Shown: piece by piece, positions 1 to 10,700 of the stretch | How the letters are laid out: every line of letters begins with the position of its first letter | Numbering within the stretch: the first letter of the stretch is position 1 | From: Reyranella sp. | Lineage (GTDB): Bacteria > Pseudomonadota > Alphaproteobacteria > Reyranellales > Reyranellaceae | Reading direction: 5' to 3' | DNA: 64,000 nt | Assembly (NCBI RefSeq): GCF_004297405.1 | Contig: NZ_SCVC01000002.1 | Coordinates: 27,505-91,504 of the forward strand | Translations under genes and position numbers: made by a program | The notes under the pieces: model-generated | The model's input: only the letters and a program-made list of their open reading frames with translations | Databases searched by the model: none | Told to the model about the DNA's origin: nothing

Positions 1-1
1 C

Positions 2-3000
2 CTCAAGGTGATCGGCCAGAACTGGTCGTTGCCGGAGCGCCGTGGGCCATCCCTGGCCGGCGTGAATTCGTTCGGCTTCGGTGGTACCAACGCGCACGTC
101 ATCCTGCGCGGCGAAGACACGTCGGTAAGCGTTGCTCACCCGAGGACCGAGGCCGGACCGCCGCCGCTGCTGTTGTCGGCACATTCGGCCGAGGCGCTGC
201 CCGAGCTGGCGCGTTCCTTCATCGAGCAATGGCCGTCCGACAAACGGCTAAGCAGCGACTTCATCGGCGCCGCAGCACATCTGCGCGATCCGCTGCCGCA
301 CCGACTCATCGTGCGTGGCAAGACGACCGAAGAGACGAAACACCATCTCGAGCAATTCGCTCAGGGCGAGCCATCGCCTGCGACGCTGAGCGGCCAAGCG
401 CTCGGAACGAACCTGCCGATCGCCTACATCTTCTCCGGCAACGGCTCACAGTGGGTCGGCATGGGCCGGACGGCGTGGCACGCCAATCCGCGTTTCCGTG
501 ACGCCCTCAAGGAAGTCGACGTCCAATTCTCCCGGCGGCAGAAGGAATCGCTCATCGATCTCCTGTTCGCCGACGATCTCGCACAAAAGCTGCGTCAGGC
601 GACCTATGCGCAGCCGCTGTTGCTCGCGCTGCAGATCGCGACCGTGCGCAGCTTCGAAGCACTGGGGATCGCGCCTGTCGCGACGATGGGGCATAGCGTC
701 GGCGAAATCGCCGCCGCCTGGTGCGCCGGTGCACTCAGCCTCGACCAAGCGATCGATGTGGTTGTCGCCCGCAGCCGCCACCAGGAGTCGGTGAGGCACA
801 GCGGCGCCATGGCTGCCCTCATGCTGGGCGAGCGTGATGCCCGCCGTTTCCTTGCCTCCACCAAGGTACCCGGCGTCGACATTGCCGCGATCAACAGCTG
901 GCGCAGCGTTACGGTCTCGGGTCCGGTCAAGCAGATAGACTTGATGCTGACGGCCGCGGCCGACCTGCGCATTGGCGCCCGGCGACTCGATCTCGACTAT
1001 CCCTTCCACAGCTCATTGGTCGACCCTGTGCGCGGGCCACTCCTGCGCGAACTCAAGGGGTTGAAGCCGCTCAATGCGCGCCGCCGCTTCGTCTCGACGG
1101 TGACCGGCGCGTTCGCCGACCACGGCATGCTCGGCGCCGATCACTGGTGGCTGAACGTGCGCGAGCCGGTGCACTTCGAGGCCGGCTTGAACTGCCTGCT
1201 GAAGGAAGGACTGCGCCTGTTCGTGGAGATCGGGCCCAAACCGATCCTGGCAAGCTACATTCGCGACACGATGCGCGAGGCCAATGTCCGAGGCGCCGTC
1301 GTAGAGTCGCTGACCGAATCACTGGAACAAGACGGCAGCGATCCCGTCGAGCGGGCGGTCTCTCGCCTGGTGCTGCTGGGCGGTCAGGTCGATGCGCAAC
1401 GCTTCTTCGGGCCACCGCCAGTGACGGCGCTGCCCCTGCCCGCCTATCCTTGGCGGCATTCGCAATTCAAAGTGCGGTCGACCTCCGAGGCGGCCAATAC
1501 CTTCGCAGGACCGTCACATGCACTGCTCGGGTCGCGGCTGCGCCAGGACGGGTCGGCATGGTTCTCTACCATAGACCCTGCCCTGTTCCCCTGGATGGCC
1601 GACCACAAAGTCGGCGGGCTCTCGGTCTTCCCGGCTGCCGGCTATGTCGAAGTAATGCTGGCTGTGGCGCGGGAGCTCTATCCTGAAGGCGCCATCGAAC
1701 TGCGCGACTTCGACATCGTGCGTCCGCTAGTGTTCGACGGTGCGGCATCGTTCGAGACCTCGGTCACATTTGACCGTGAAACTGGCATCGCTGAGTTCCT
1801 GTCGCGCCCGCGCAACGCTGCCGTCGACTGGGCGATGAATGCCCGCGGCATCATCGGCCGATCGCCGGCGAGCCACGCGAACGCGCCGGCCAAGGCCGGC
1901 TCGATGGGCACTGTGGTCGTGCCGAAAGCCAAGGTCTACGACGTGTCGCGCGGACTGGGCTTCGACTATGGCCCGACATTCCAACGCATCCGGCATGTCT
2001 CCTTTCCCGAGCCCAAGCTCGCCGTAGCCGCCCTGGAGCCCGAGGATGCGACGGCACTCGGCGGACGGGTGATCGACCTCACGGCGCTGGATGCAGCGTT
2101 CCACGCGCTGTTCGCGTCGGAGGAGGCCGGCGTCGCCGACATGCCGATGAAGCGCATGTTGCCGGTGCGCTTCGGCCGAGTACGCGTCTTCGAGCCCGGC
2201 GCCACGGCAATGCGCGCGATCGCCCGCACGCTGCGTCAGTCATTGACGTCGATGCTGGTCGACATCGACTTGCTGGACGAGGCCGGCAAAGTCATCGCCG
2301 CTGCCGAAGAGGTGCGGCTGATCGAGGCGCCCGTCGGCCAAGGCGCAGATCCGCGATCGTTCACTTACCAGGCGACTGTCTGGTCCTTGGAGCGCGCCGG
2401 CAAGCCCTCCACTGCGCACTTCCGCAGCAACAATGTCGCCGCAGAGCGCGAAGGGATGATGGACCCGGCTGCGCTCAGCGAGGCACTGCTGTTGCTCGAT
2501 GCCGGCTGTCTGAGATTGGTCTGGAGCGCGTTCCGCAACGGCCCAGCGGCGCAAGATCTGCGTGAACTACCAACTGCACCAGACGGCGATGCCGATTGGG
2601 CGGCCTATCTTTGCTCGGCACTCCTCTGGCACCTCGAGACGAAGAATCTGGTGCTCGAACAGCAGGGTGCACCGGCACTGGCCGAGACCTGCGATCTGCC
2701 AACTGTCGACTCGCTCGTACGTACGCTGCTCGCCCGTCATCCCACGATGGCCACGGAAGCAGCCAGCCTGTCGCGGCTCAGCGACATCATGGAGCGAGTG
2801 GTCGCCGGCGACGCCTCGGTGCAAGCCGAACTGCAATCGCCGCACTGGCGTCAGCTCGATGCGGCATCGCGACAGATCTCGTTGCTGCGCCGCGCCGTGT
2901 TCGACGAGGTCTTCCAGGCTGTCGCGGCGCGACCGGAAGGCCGACTGCTGCGGTTGCTGTTGATCGGCGCCGAGCATGCGGTGCTCGCCGCCGAGTTGCT

Positions 3001-6000
3001 GAGCGGTGTCCCCGGACTCGACATCGTCATCACCGACCTCGATCCGGATCGTCTCGATCAAGCGCGGGCGGCCCTGGACGATGACGCCCAGCACATTCGC
3101 TGCGTTCCCTGGACCGACCTCGAGTCCTGGCCATCCGGCACTTTCGACCTCGCCGCCGCAGTCGATGCGCTGAGTGAGATCGCAGCATCGGGCGACGGGC
3201 TCGACCGCCTGCAGCGCGTGCTGCGCCCTCGTGCGCCGCTGCTGGCCGGAGAACCGGCGCCCAGTCTCTTCTGGGATATCGTGCGCGGCATCCGTCCGAA
3301 GTGGTGGGCACGCTCGGCCAATTCCTCATTCCCTGTCGGCGCCCTGTTGACGGCGCGCGAATGGACGGACGAACTCGCGAGCGCGGGCTTCGACACGGTC
3401 TCGGATAAGCCGATCCTCGGCGACGAGAGCATCGGCGTCCTTATCCACGGGGCTGCTGGCGCCTCCGACGCGGCGACCGACCCAGTGTCGGATCAGCCGG
3501 TGTTCGCCTGGGAAGGTGACGAGACGCCCAACCGCAAGGCATTGCAGGCGGCGCTGCCGAACGCCGGCGCAGGCACTTCCGAGACGACAACGACGACTGA
3601 TATCGCCTGGATCCTCGATGCCGGCCGTGCTGGCGCGACAGTGCCCCAGATGAGTGCGTTGTTGTCACGCGTAGCCGATCGCTGCCGGCATCTGGGCGCG
3701 GCCCCGGCACGGCTCTGGATGTTGGTCGACTTCGGCGAAAGCCCGCCGGGATCGCCGCTCGAAAGCCCGTTCTGGTGCGCTCTCACCGCCGCGATGCGCG
3801 TCGCGCAAAACGAGTACGCTGCCCTCGAGATCCATTGCCTCGGCCTGGCCGGTGCGCCGGCCTCCGTCACCTTGCGGCGCGCCGCCGAAGAGATGGCCAC
3901 ACCGACCGACGAGCGTGAGGTCTTTTTCCGTGGCAACGAGCGCTTGGTCTTCCGCCTCACGCGCGGCGCAGCGCCTCCCGCCCAGCCGCTGGAGCGTAGC
4001 GACGATGTCGCGCTCAAGCTGGTGCCGCGCTCCAGCTCGAACCGCGGCGCGCTCGCTTGGTCTGCAACGCCACGACAAGTGCCTGGCCCGGGCGAGGTCG
4101 AGATCGAGGTGGCGGCAACCGGATTGAACTTCCGTGACGTGATGTGGAATCTCGGCCTGCTCCCGGAAGAGGCGCTGGAGGACGGCTATGCCGGCCCTGC
4201 TCTCGGCATGGAGTGCGCTGGCACGGTTACCGCGGTCGGTCCGGAGACCCTGGAATACGAAGTCGGCGACCGTGTCGTCGCTTTCGTCTCCGGCGGCTTC
4301 GCAAGCCATGTCGTGACGCCGGCCTTCTCCGTGAGCCCCCTACCCGGCAACCTGACCTTCGAGGCCGCGGCGACCATACCCGTCGCCTTCCTCACTGCTT
4401 ATTATTCGCTCGTTCATCTCGCCGGCCTCAAGCAAGGCGAGACCGTGCTGGTCCACGGTGGCGCCGGCGCGGTCGGCCTGGCTGCCTTGCAGGTCGCGCG
4501 TTTCTGCGGTGCCAAGGTCATCGCGACGGCCGGCAGCGAGGAGAAGCGGGCACTGCTGCGCGACCTCGGCGCTGACGTCGTGCTGAATTCGCGCTCGCTC
4601 GCCTTCGCCGACGAGGTCTCGGCCCATACCGATGGCCGTGGCGTCGACATCGTGCTGAACTCGCTGGCCGGCGAGGCGATGATCCGCTCGATGGATTGCC
4701 TGAGGCCCTTCGGCCGGTTCATCGAACTGGGCAAGCGCGACTTCTATGCCAACACGCATGTCGGCTTGCGGCCCTTCCGCCGCAACCTCAGCTACTTCGG
4801 CGTCGACGTCGACCAGCTCATCATCGAGCACCGTGATCTGACGCAGAGGCTGTTCAGCGAGCTGATCGAGTTGTTCGCGACCGGCGAATTCCAGCCCCTA
4901 CCGCACCGGGTATACGGTGGGGAGCGGTTGGGCGATGCCTTCCGACTGATGCAGCGGGCCGGACATATCGGCAAGATCGTCGTGACACCGGCCCGGCAGG
5001 CCAGCGAAGACACGCGCGTGGAGGGCGCCTTCCCGGTCGATCCGGAAGGCGTTCATCTCGTGATCGGCGGAACAAGCGGCTTCGGTCTGGCGACGGCCGA
5101 ATGGCTGGTTGACCGCGGCGCACGCCACCTCGTGCTGGCGAGCCGGTCCGGCCAGCTGGCCGAGGGAGCCTCCGCCCGCGTCGAAGCGCTGCGGCGTAGC
5201 GGCGTCGAAATCAAGGCAGTGGCTCTCGACGTCACCGACGCCGGCGTCCTGCAGCGCAGCGTCAAGAACCTCGCAGGCCGCCGATCGCTCAAGGGAATCG
5301 TCCATGCCGCGATGGTGCTCGACGATCGCCTGATCGACGGCATGGATCAGGAAGCGATCACCAAGGTGCTGCAGCCGAAGATGGGTGGCGCGCTCAACCT
5401 CGAGGGGCTGGCCTCCGAGCTTGAGGCGTCGGGGCAGAAGCTCGACTACCTGTTGCTCTATTCATCGGCAACAACCCTTCTGGGCAATCCCGGTCAGTTC
5501 AACTACGTCGCGGCCAACGGCTTCCTCGAGGGGCTGGCCCGCCGGGCCCAGCGGCATGGATTGCCTGCGCTGGCGGTCGCCTGGGGCGGCATTGAAGATA
5601 CCGGCTATCTCGCCCGCAATATCTCGGCAAATACGAGCCTGAAGAAGCGCTTTGCCTCGAGCCTGATCGCGTCGCGCCCTGCACTCGACGCACTCGATCT
5701 CGCGTTCGATGCCGAGGGCCGGCCGGCGATGGCGTTCCTCTCGATCGGCCGGATCGACTGGGGCATGGCCAAGCGTGAACTGGCGGTGACACGGGCGCCC
5801 ATGTTCGGCGCCGTGGTTCCGGCGGCCGGTACGCGCCAGACGACGGATTCCGCAGCGACACTAGAGAAGCTGCGCGGCATGTCGGTCGACCAGGCAAGTG
5901 AAGTGCTCCTCGAAATCATCGTCGAGGAAATTGCCCGCGTGCTGCGTCTGCCGCCCAAGGAGATCGACCGGCACCGCGCCCTGGCCGAAATCGGCATGGA

Positions 6001-6277
6001 CTCGTTGATGATGCTGGAGCTCAGGACCACCGTCGAAGAGTCGCTGCAGGTCGACCTGCCCATCATGTCGCTGGCCAACGGGATTACGCCGGTAGACGTC
6101 GCCCGCCGGATCGCTACCCTGATCGCCGGCGACGGCCCCAAGGAAACGATGCCGGGCCAGCTCGCGGCTCTGTCGGCAAGCCATGTCGCTGCCGAGGCAG
6201 AGTCGACGGACGCTGCCGACCGGCAGGCCGCCGTCCGCGCCGTACTCGATCGCTCGCGTAATCTGGAAGGACTCTGA
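2..6277 (+). CDS. Type I polyketide synthase, fully reducing module (5' end outside window)
   Basis: The reading frame is open to the left edge, so the gene starts upstream. Counting residues from the GTG at position 8, the end of a ketosynthase is seen (FGFGGTNAHV), then acyltransferase (GHSVGE, Ser230; PFHS motif suggesting malonyl specificity), dehydratase (HKVGGLSVFP near 533), a weak methyltransferase-like stretch (about 960-1140), enoylreductase (VHGGAGAVG near 1481), ketoreductase (GGTSGFG near 1686, FNYVAANG Tyr near 1832) and an acyl carrier domain (GMDSL, phosphopantetheine Ser near 1999). No thioesterase or terminal reductase follows. The domain set is that of a highly reducing, possibly iterative, PKS making a saturated alkyl chain. 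The stop overlaps the next start (ATGA), so release is probably done by the downstream PLP enzyme. Domain calls are secure; iterative use and product are inference. Confidence 0.95.
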   Translation, partial: LKVIGQNWSLPERRGPSLAGVNSFGFGGTNAHVILRGEDTSVSVAHPRTEAGPPPLLLSAHSAEALPELARSFIEQWPSDKRLSSDFIGAAAHLRDPLPHRLIVRGKTTEETKHHLEQFAQGEPSPATLSGQALGTNLPIAYIFSGNGSQWVGMGRTAWHANPRFRDALKEVDVQFSRRQKESLIDLLFADDLAQKLRQATYAQPLLLALQIATVRSFEALGIAPVATMGHSVGEIAAAWCAGALSLDQAIDVVVARSRHQESVRHSGAMAALMLGERDARRFLASTKVPGVDIAAINSWRSVTVSGPVKQIDLMLTAAADLRIGARRLDLDYPFHSSLVDPVRGPLLRELKGLKPLNARRRFVSTVTGAFADHGMLGADHWWLNVREPVHFEAGLNCLLKEGLRLFVEIGPKPILASYIRDTMREANVRGAVVESLTESLEQDGSDPVERAVSRLVLLGGQVDAQRFFGPPPVTALPLPAYPWRHSQFKVRSTSEAANTFAGPSHALLGSRLRQDGSAWFSTIDPALFPWMADHKVGGLSVFPAAGYVEVMLAVARELYPEGAIELRDFDIVRPLVFDGAASFETSVTFDRETGIAEFLSRPRNAAVDWAMNARGIIGRSPASHANAPAKAGSMGTVVVPKAKVYDVSRGLGFDYGPTFQRIRHVSFPEPKLAVAALEPEDATALGGRVIDLTALDAAFHALFASEEAGVADMPMKRMLPVRFGRVRVFEPGATAMRAIARTLRQSLTSMLVDIDLLDEAGKVIAAAEEVRLIEAPVGQGADPRSFTYQATVWSLERAGKPSTAHFRSNNVAAEREGMMDPAALSEALLLLDAGCLRLVWSAFRNGPAAQDLRELPTAPDGDADWAAYLCSALLWHLETKNLVLEQQGAPALAETCDLPTVDSLVRTLLARHPTMATEAASLSRLSDIMERVVAGDASVQAELQSPHWRQLDAASRQISLLRRAVFDEVFQAVAARPEGRLLRLLLIGAEHAVLAAELLSGVPGLDIVITDLDPDRLDQARAALDDDAQHIRCVPWTDLESWPSGTFDLAAAVDALSEIAASGDGLDRLQRVLRPRAPLLAGEPAPSLFWDIVRGIRPKWWARSANSSFPVGALLTAREWTDELASAGFDTVSDKPILGDESIGVLIHGAAGASDAATDPVSDQPVFAWEGDETPNRKALQAALPNAGAGTSETTTTTDIAWILDAGRAGATVPQMSALLSRVADRCRHLGAAPARLWMLVDFGESPPGSPLESPFWCALTAAMRVAQNEYAALEIHCLGLAGAPASVTLRRAAEEMATPTDEREVFFRGNERLVFRLTRGAAPPAQPLERSDDVALKLVPRSSSNRGALAWSATPRQVPGPGEVEIEVAATGLNFRDVMWNLGLLPEEALEDGYAGPALGMECAGTVTAVGPETLEYEVGDRVVAFVSGGFASHVVTPAFSVSPLPGNLTFEAAATIPVAFLTAYYSLVHLAGLKQGETVLVHGGAGAVGLAALQVARFCGAKVIATAGSEEKRALLRDLGADVVLNSRSLAFADEVSAHTDGRGVDIVLNSLAGEAMIRSMDCLRPFGRFIELGKRDFYANTHVGLRPFRRNLSYFGVDVDQLIIEHRDLTQRLFSELIELFATGEFQPLPHRVYGGERLGDAFRLMQRAGHIGKIVVTPARQASEDTRVEGAFPVDPEGVHLVIGGTSGFGLATAEWLVDRGARHLVLASRSGQLAEGASARVEALRRSGVEIKAVALDVTDAGVLQRSVKNLAGRRSLKGIVHAAMVLDDRLIDGMDQEAITKVLQPKMGGALNLEGLASELEASGQKLDYLLLYSSATTLLGNPGQFNYVAANGFLEGLARRAQRHGLPALAVAWGGIEDTGYLARNISANTSLKKRFASSLIASRPALDALDLAFDAEGRPAMAFLSIGRIDWGMAKRELAVTRAPMFGAVVPAAGTRQTTDSAATLEKLRGMSVDQASEVLLEIIVEEIARVLRLPPKEIDRHRALAEIGMDSLMMLELRTTVEESLQVDLPIMSLANGITPVDVARRIATLIAGDGPKETMPGQLAALSASHVAAEAESTDAADRQAAVRAVLDRSRNLEGL

Positions 6278-7650
6278 TGACCGAAGGCGTCCGCTCTTCC
6301 GACGAAGCTCTCGACGTCGTGACCCGGGTCCGTCAGGCGCTGGCCCAGCCGTCGGCTGGCGCCGAGCGCGCACCGCTGCGTCCCACGCAGGTGGCCGCGG
6401 CAGAGGAGCGGCGGCGGTTCGATTTCGGCACGCTGCCGGAATACGAAGTCCTGAAGCTGCAGAAGGCCGCGGGCGAGATCGCCGGCATCGAGAACCCCTT
6501 CTATCGCCTCCATGACGGGCGGGCGGCCGAGACGACGTCTGTGGAAGGCCGCGAAGTCATCAACTTCTCCTCCTACGATTACCTCGGCTTGAACGGCCAC
6601 CCCGATGTCGGCGCCGCGGCAAAGGCCGCGATCGACAAGTTCGGGACATCGGTTGGCGCGAGCCGGCTGACGGCGGGCGAGCGGCAGGTGCATCGCGACC
6701 TCGAGGCGCTGCTGGCCGAACTGCACGGCGTCGAGGATGCGCTCTCCTTCGTCAGTGGCCATGCGACCAACGTTTCGGTGATCGGCGGCCTCCTCGGCCC
6801 CGACGATCTCCTGGTCAGCGATACCCTCATTCACAACAGCGTCGTGGAAGGTGCCAAGCTGTCGGGCGCCAAGCGGATCCTCTGCTCACACGGCGATGTC
6901 GAAGCGATCGAGCGGGCGCTGCGGCTCAACCGGCGGCGGCACCGTCGCGCCCTGATCATCGTCGAAGGCCTCTACAGCATGGACGGCGACATGCCCGATC
7001 TCGCCGCGCTGGTACGCCTGAAGCGGCGCTACGATGCGTGGCTAATGGTCGACGAAGCGCATTCGGTGGGCGTGCTGGGCACCACCGGCCGCGGCATCGC
7101 CGAAGAGCAGGGCGTCGATCCCGCCGATGTCGATATCTGGATGGGCACGCTCAGCAAGGCGCTGGCTTCGACCGGGGGCTATGTCGCCGGCAGCCGCAAG
7201 CTGATCGAGCTGCTGAAATACACCTCGCCGGGCTTCGTCTACAGTGTCGGCGGCTGCCCCTCCGTCGCGGCGGCAGCAAGCGCGGCCATCGAAGTGATGC
7301 GCCGCGAGCCGTGGCGCCTGGAGAAGTTGCGGCAGAACGGCCAGGCCTTTGTGGCAGGCGCGAAGGCGCGCGGCCTCGATGTCGGGCTCAGCATCGGCGC
7401 TTCGGTCGTGCCCATCATCGTAGGCAATTCACCGAATGCCGTGATCCTGTCCCACCGCCTGCTGGCGCGCGGTTACAACGTCATTCCGATTATTTTCCCG
7501 GGCGTCGCCGAGAACCAGTCGCGGCTCAGGTTCTTCATCACCAGCCGCCATACCTCGGAGCATATCGACGGTGTGCTCGATGCGATCGCCGAGGAGCTGC
7601 CAGAAATCCGCAAGGCGCCATCGTTCATCAACGTGGTCGCTGGCCGCTGA
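6277..7650 (+). CDS. Alpha-oxoamine synthase (PLP-dependent, BioF/SPT/KBL-like)
   Basis: 457 residues, longer than BioF-type enzymes (about 390) because of an N-terminal extension of roughly 70 residues. The fold-type I hallmarks are present: NFSSYDYLGL near the start of the core, GTSVGASRL, the His-containing SDTLIHNS, the PLP-contacting DEAHSVG, and GTLSKAL with the likely Schiff-base Lys294. Family members condense an acyl thioester with an amino acid with loss of CO2. The start codon overlaps the PKS stop by ATGA, so the two are translationally coupled; the natural reading is that this enzyme offloads the ACP-bound chain onto an amino acid to give an alpha-amino ketone. The amino-acid partner cannot be read from the sequence. 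A biotin-pathway BioF is less likely because no other bio genes are near. Confidence 0.9.
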   Translation: MTEGVRSSDEALDVVTRVRQALAQPSAGAERAPLRPTQVAAAEERRRFDFGTLPEYEVLKLQKAAGEIAGIENPFYRLHDGRAAETTSVEGREVINFSSYDYLGLNGHPDVGAAAKAAIDKFGTSVGASRLTAGERQVHRDLEALLAELHGVEDALSFVSGHATNVSVIGGLLGPDDLLVSDTLIHNSVVEGAKLSGAKRILCSHGDVEAIERALRLNRRRHRRALIIVEGLYSMDGDMPDLAALVRLKRRYDAWLMVDEAHSVGVLGTTGRGIAEEQGVDPADVDIWMGTLSKALASTGGYVAGSRKLIELLKYTSPGFVYSVGGCPSVAAAASAAIEVMRREPWRLEKLRQNGQAFVAGAKARGLDVGLSIGASVVPIIVGNSPNAVILSHRLLARGYNVIPIIFPGVAENQSRLRFFITSRHTSEHIDGVLDAIAEELPEIRKAPSFINVVAGR

Positions 7651-7670
7651 CGGCAGGGAGAGCCCTGCCG
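7651..7670 (+). terminator. Stem-loop right after the PKS-AOS operon
   Basis: A perfect 8-bp inverted repeat (CGGCAGGG / CCCTGCCG) with a 4-base loop begins at the base after the stop codon of the alpha-oxoamine synthase. No T-tract follows, so it may stop transcription weakly or protect the mRNA 3' end. It also lies beyond the end of the convergent beta-helix gene. Confidence 0.5.
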
Positions 7671-7743
7671 TCCATATCCGGCCTCTACCCTTCGGAAATC
7701 CTCTTTCGAGGACCTCCGAGGGGCATGTCATCGACCGGCCTGC

Positions 7744-10700
7744 TTAGACGAGCAACAGGCCGTCCTTGTCAGTCTTGATGCTGATCACGATATCCTGGAA
7801 GTCGTGATCTCCGACCGTGTGCTGCTGATCCTCGAAGCCCATCAGCAACTCCCGGCCACCCGGTGAGGTACCTGTCAGGACATACTCGGCCTGTGCAGGA
7901 TTCAGGTTCGAGAACGAGTGAAACACCGTCGCACCGTTCAGTTGCCCCAGAGTGGCGCTCTGGAGCACCGGCGCTGAGCCGCCGGCGGGCGTCACGAACG
8001 ACAGATTGTCAGGCAAGTTCCCGTAGGTGTCGTAGCCATCCTGGATCAAGAAGAAGCCGATCTTCTCGTTACTGGATGCCACGCCCAAGTCGACGGTCGT
8101 TCCCGGCGTCACGCCTTGTGTATTGGCAAAGACGATATTCACGTCGGAGATCGTCCCGTCTTCGGCCATCTTGTAGGTTCCGAGCGTGTTGGTGTAGCTC
8201 GAAGCGGTTCCCTTCAACTCCAGGCTGAACCGGACGGCGCCATCGCCCGTCAGGAAGGCTTCGTTGCCGACGCCGTTGATCGAGGCCGGGTCGACACCGA
8301 CACCTTCCTGGAGGCCAGGCAGGTAGTTCTCGAAGGTGACAAGCGTATGAGCGTTCGCCTCGGTGCCTCGCGCAACGGACATGAAATCGCCGTTGGAGAA
8401 ATCACCATTGAGCTGAAAGCTCGAGTCACCCGCATTGATCACGACACCATCGGTCACCTTGGTGACACCGATATTGTCGCGGCCGACCAGTGCACCGAGA
8501 ATGTCGATCGTGTCGCCATGCCCGAAACCGGAGATGATGCTGCCGTCCAGGTCCGCCAACGAATCTTGCAGGACTTCGTCACCCGATCCGAGATTGATGT
8601 GATTGCCGGGGGTTTCACCACCGGAACCGACATCTGTCCCGCCATCACCAGGCGGCTGCACCACTGGCGGCTGCACCACTGGCGGCTGCACCACCACCGG
8701 AGGCTCCACGACGGGCGGCTCCACGGGCGGCTGAACCACCACCGGAGGCTCCACGACGGGCGGCTCCACCACAGGCGGCTGCACCACCACCGGAGGCTCC
8801 ACGACGGGCGGCTCCACCACAGGCGGCTGAACCACCACTGGAGGCTCCACGACGGGTGGCTCCACCACGGGCGGCTGAACCACCGGAGGCTCCACGACGG
8901 GTGGCTGCACCACCGGCGGCTGCACTACGGAGCCGCCAGGCTGATAGCCGGCTGCATGCGGAGTGATCGCGCCGTTCAGCCCGATCACCTCGACTGATGG
9001 ACCGGCGATGACCTTCTCGTTGCCGTAGATGCCGAGCTGGCCGATACCCTGCAGATTTGCAAGCGCCGTCGGATCCGCACCAGCGCCCGTATAGGTGCTG
9101 GTGTTGTTGATGAGCGTCGCCGGGTTGTCCAGCCAGGCTTGGAGACCGTAGGTCTGAGATCCAGAGGTGGTGAACTCGTTGTTGATGAAGTTCCCGTAGT
9201 TCTGGAACACCACACCAACGCCTTGGTTGTCACTGAATCGACTGTCCATGACGGCGGTGATGCCATATGGCGCCATGATGCCGGGACCATGGTTCCCGGA
9301 TATGTCGGCGCCATCGACCGTGAGATCGCGCGCAGCGTTGGCCAAGACGATGCCGGCCACCCCGTTGTCTTGGGCACCGCCACCATACCAGCGCAGCGCA
9401 CTTGCCTGGCCCTCCTCAGCGCTGTGTGCAAACCGTGCGCCCCCTTCGGCATTACCGATCATCCAAGAATTGGAGACCATGCCTTCGAACACGCTACCGA
9501 TGACATCGAGACCGATGCCGCCGACGTCTTTGACAGTCACGTCATTGACGGTCCAGTTGTACAGCCAACGGTCAGGACCGGCGGCCACGATCTGGATGCC
9601 ATCGCCTTCCTGGCCGTTGCCCTGGATGGTGAAGTTCGACAGCGTCAGGTAACGCAGATCGACGTCTGGTCCGACATTGATCTGAATGACCGGTTCCCCG
9701 TTGGTGATCTGCGAGACGATCGTCGCGCCACCCAAGTCGATACCCTTGGGGCTTGCCGAGCTATCGTTGAGATTGATCACGATTGGCGACGTCACGACAT
9801 ACGTCTTCGGCGCCAGGTTGGCGATATGGTTGCCAACCAGGGCATCCCTGAGCACGGTTTCGAGTTCTTGACCGCTGTGGCTGTCCGCGACCGGCGCCGA
9901 CATGGCTGCGGTCACCGGCTCTACCGACGGCATCTGGAAGTCGTGCTTCTCGATAACGACCTGGCTAGGCACGGTGCCGAGACCGTTGATATCGACATTG
10001 CCGCCGGCAGAGATGCCGCCGCCGACATCGGCAACGTTGCCACTTCCTTGCAGAGCGGCGAGCGACACGCCGCCCGAGCCTGAACCGTAGTACTCGCTGA
10101 TATTGCCCAGCACGCTCGCAGAGCCCGACAATGTGCCGCTGATGCCCATCGTTTGGGGACCGTGCGAAGAGAACGTGTTGGCCCAGAAATCACCATGGCC
10201 ATTGAATTCTATGGCCGTGCCGCCGTTGTTCTCGAAGCCACTGGCGGTGACGGCGGTGATTCCCGAAGGCGCAACGATGCCCGGCGCTAGATTCTCGACG
10301 AAGTAGGCGCCGCCGACCGATACGTCTTGCGCACCATGATCGAGGACGAGGCCGCCCACCTCGTTCTTGCGGAAGCCGCCGCCCGACCATTCGACGTCGC
10401 TTACGACACCGCCTTGGGTACCGTTGTCGAAGCGCGCACCGCCATTGCCGTTGTCGTGCATCCAGCTGTTGAACACAGTGCCGTTCTTGACATTGCCGAC
10501 CATGTTGAGGCCGGCGCCGCCCACATGCTGGATCGTAACTTCGTTAACAAGCCAATTGCTCAAGCTGCGGTCCGTGCCATCGACGACGATCTTGATGCCG
10601 TCACCGTCGCTGCCGCTTCCGTAGAGGAAGAAATTGGACAGATTGAGATTGGATAGATCGACGCCGGCAGCGACGTTGATCTGGATGACGGGCGATCCAT

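Noticed and set aside
6277..7650. Naming the PLP enzyme bioF
   Set aside because: No biotin genes are near, it has an N-terminal extension, and it is coupled to a PKS; the general oxoamine-synthase call is safer.
8652..8935. Regular short repeats that could suggest a CRISPR array
   Set aside because: The units are 12-15 bases without unique spacers and encode a continuous Pro-Val linker within an open frame.
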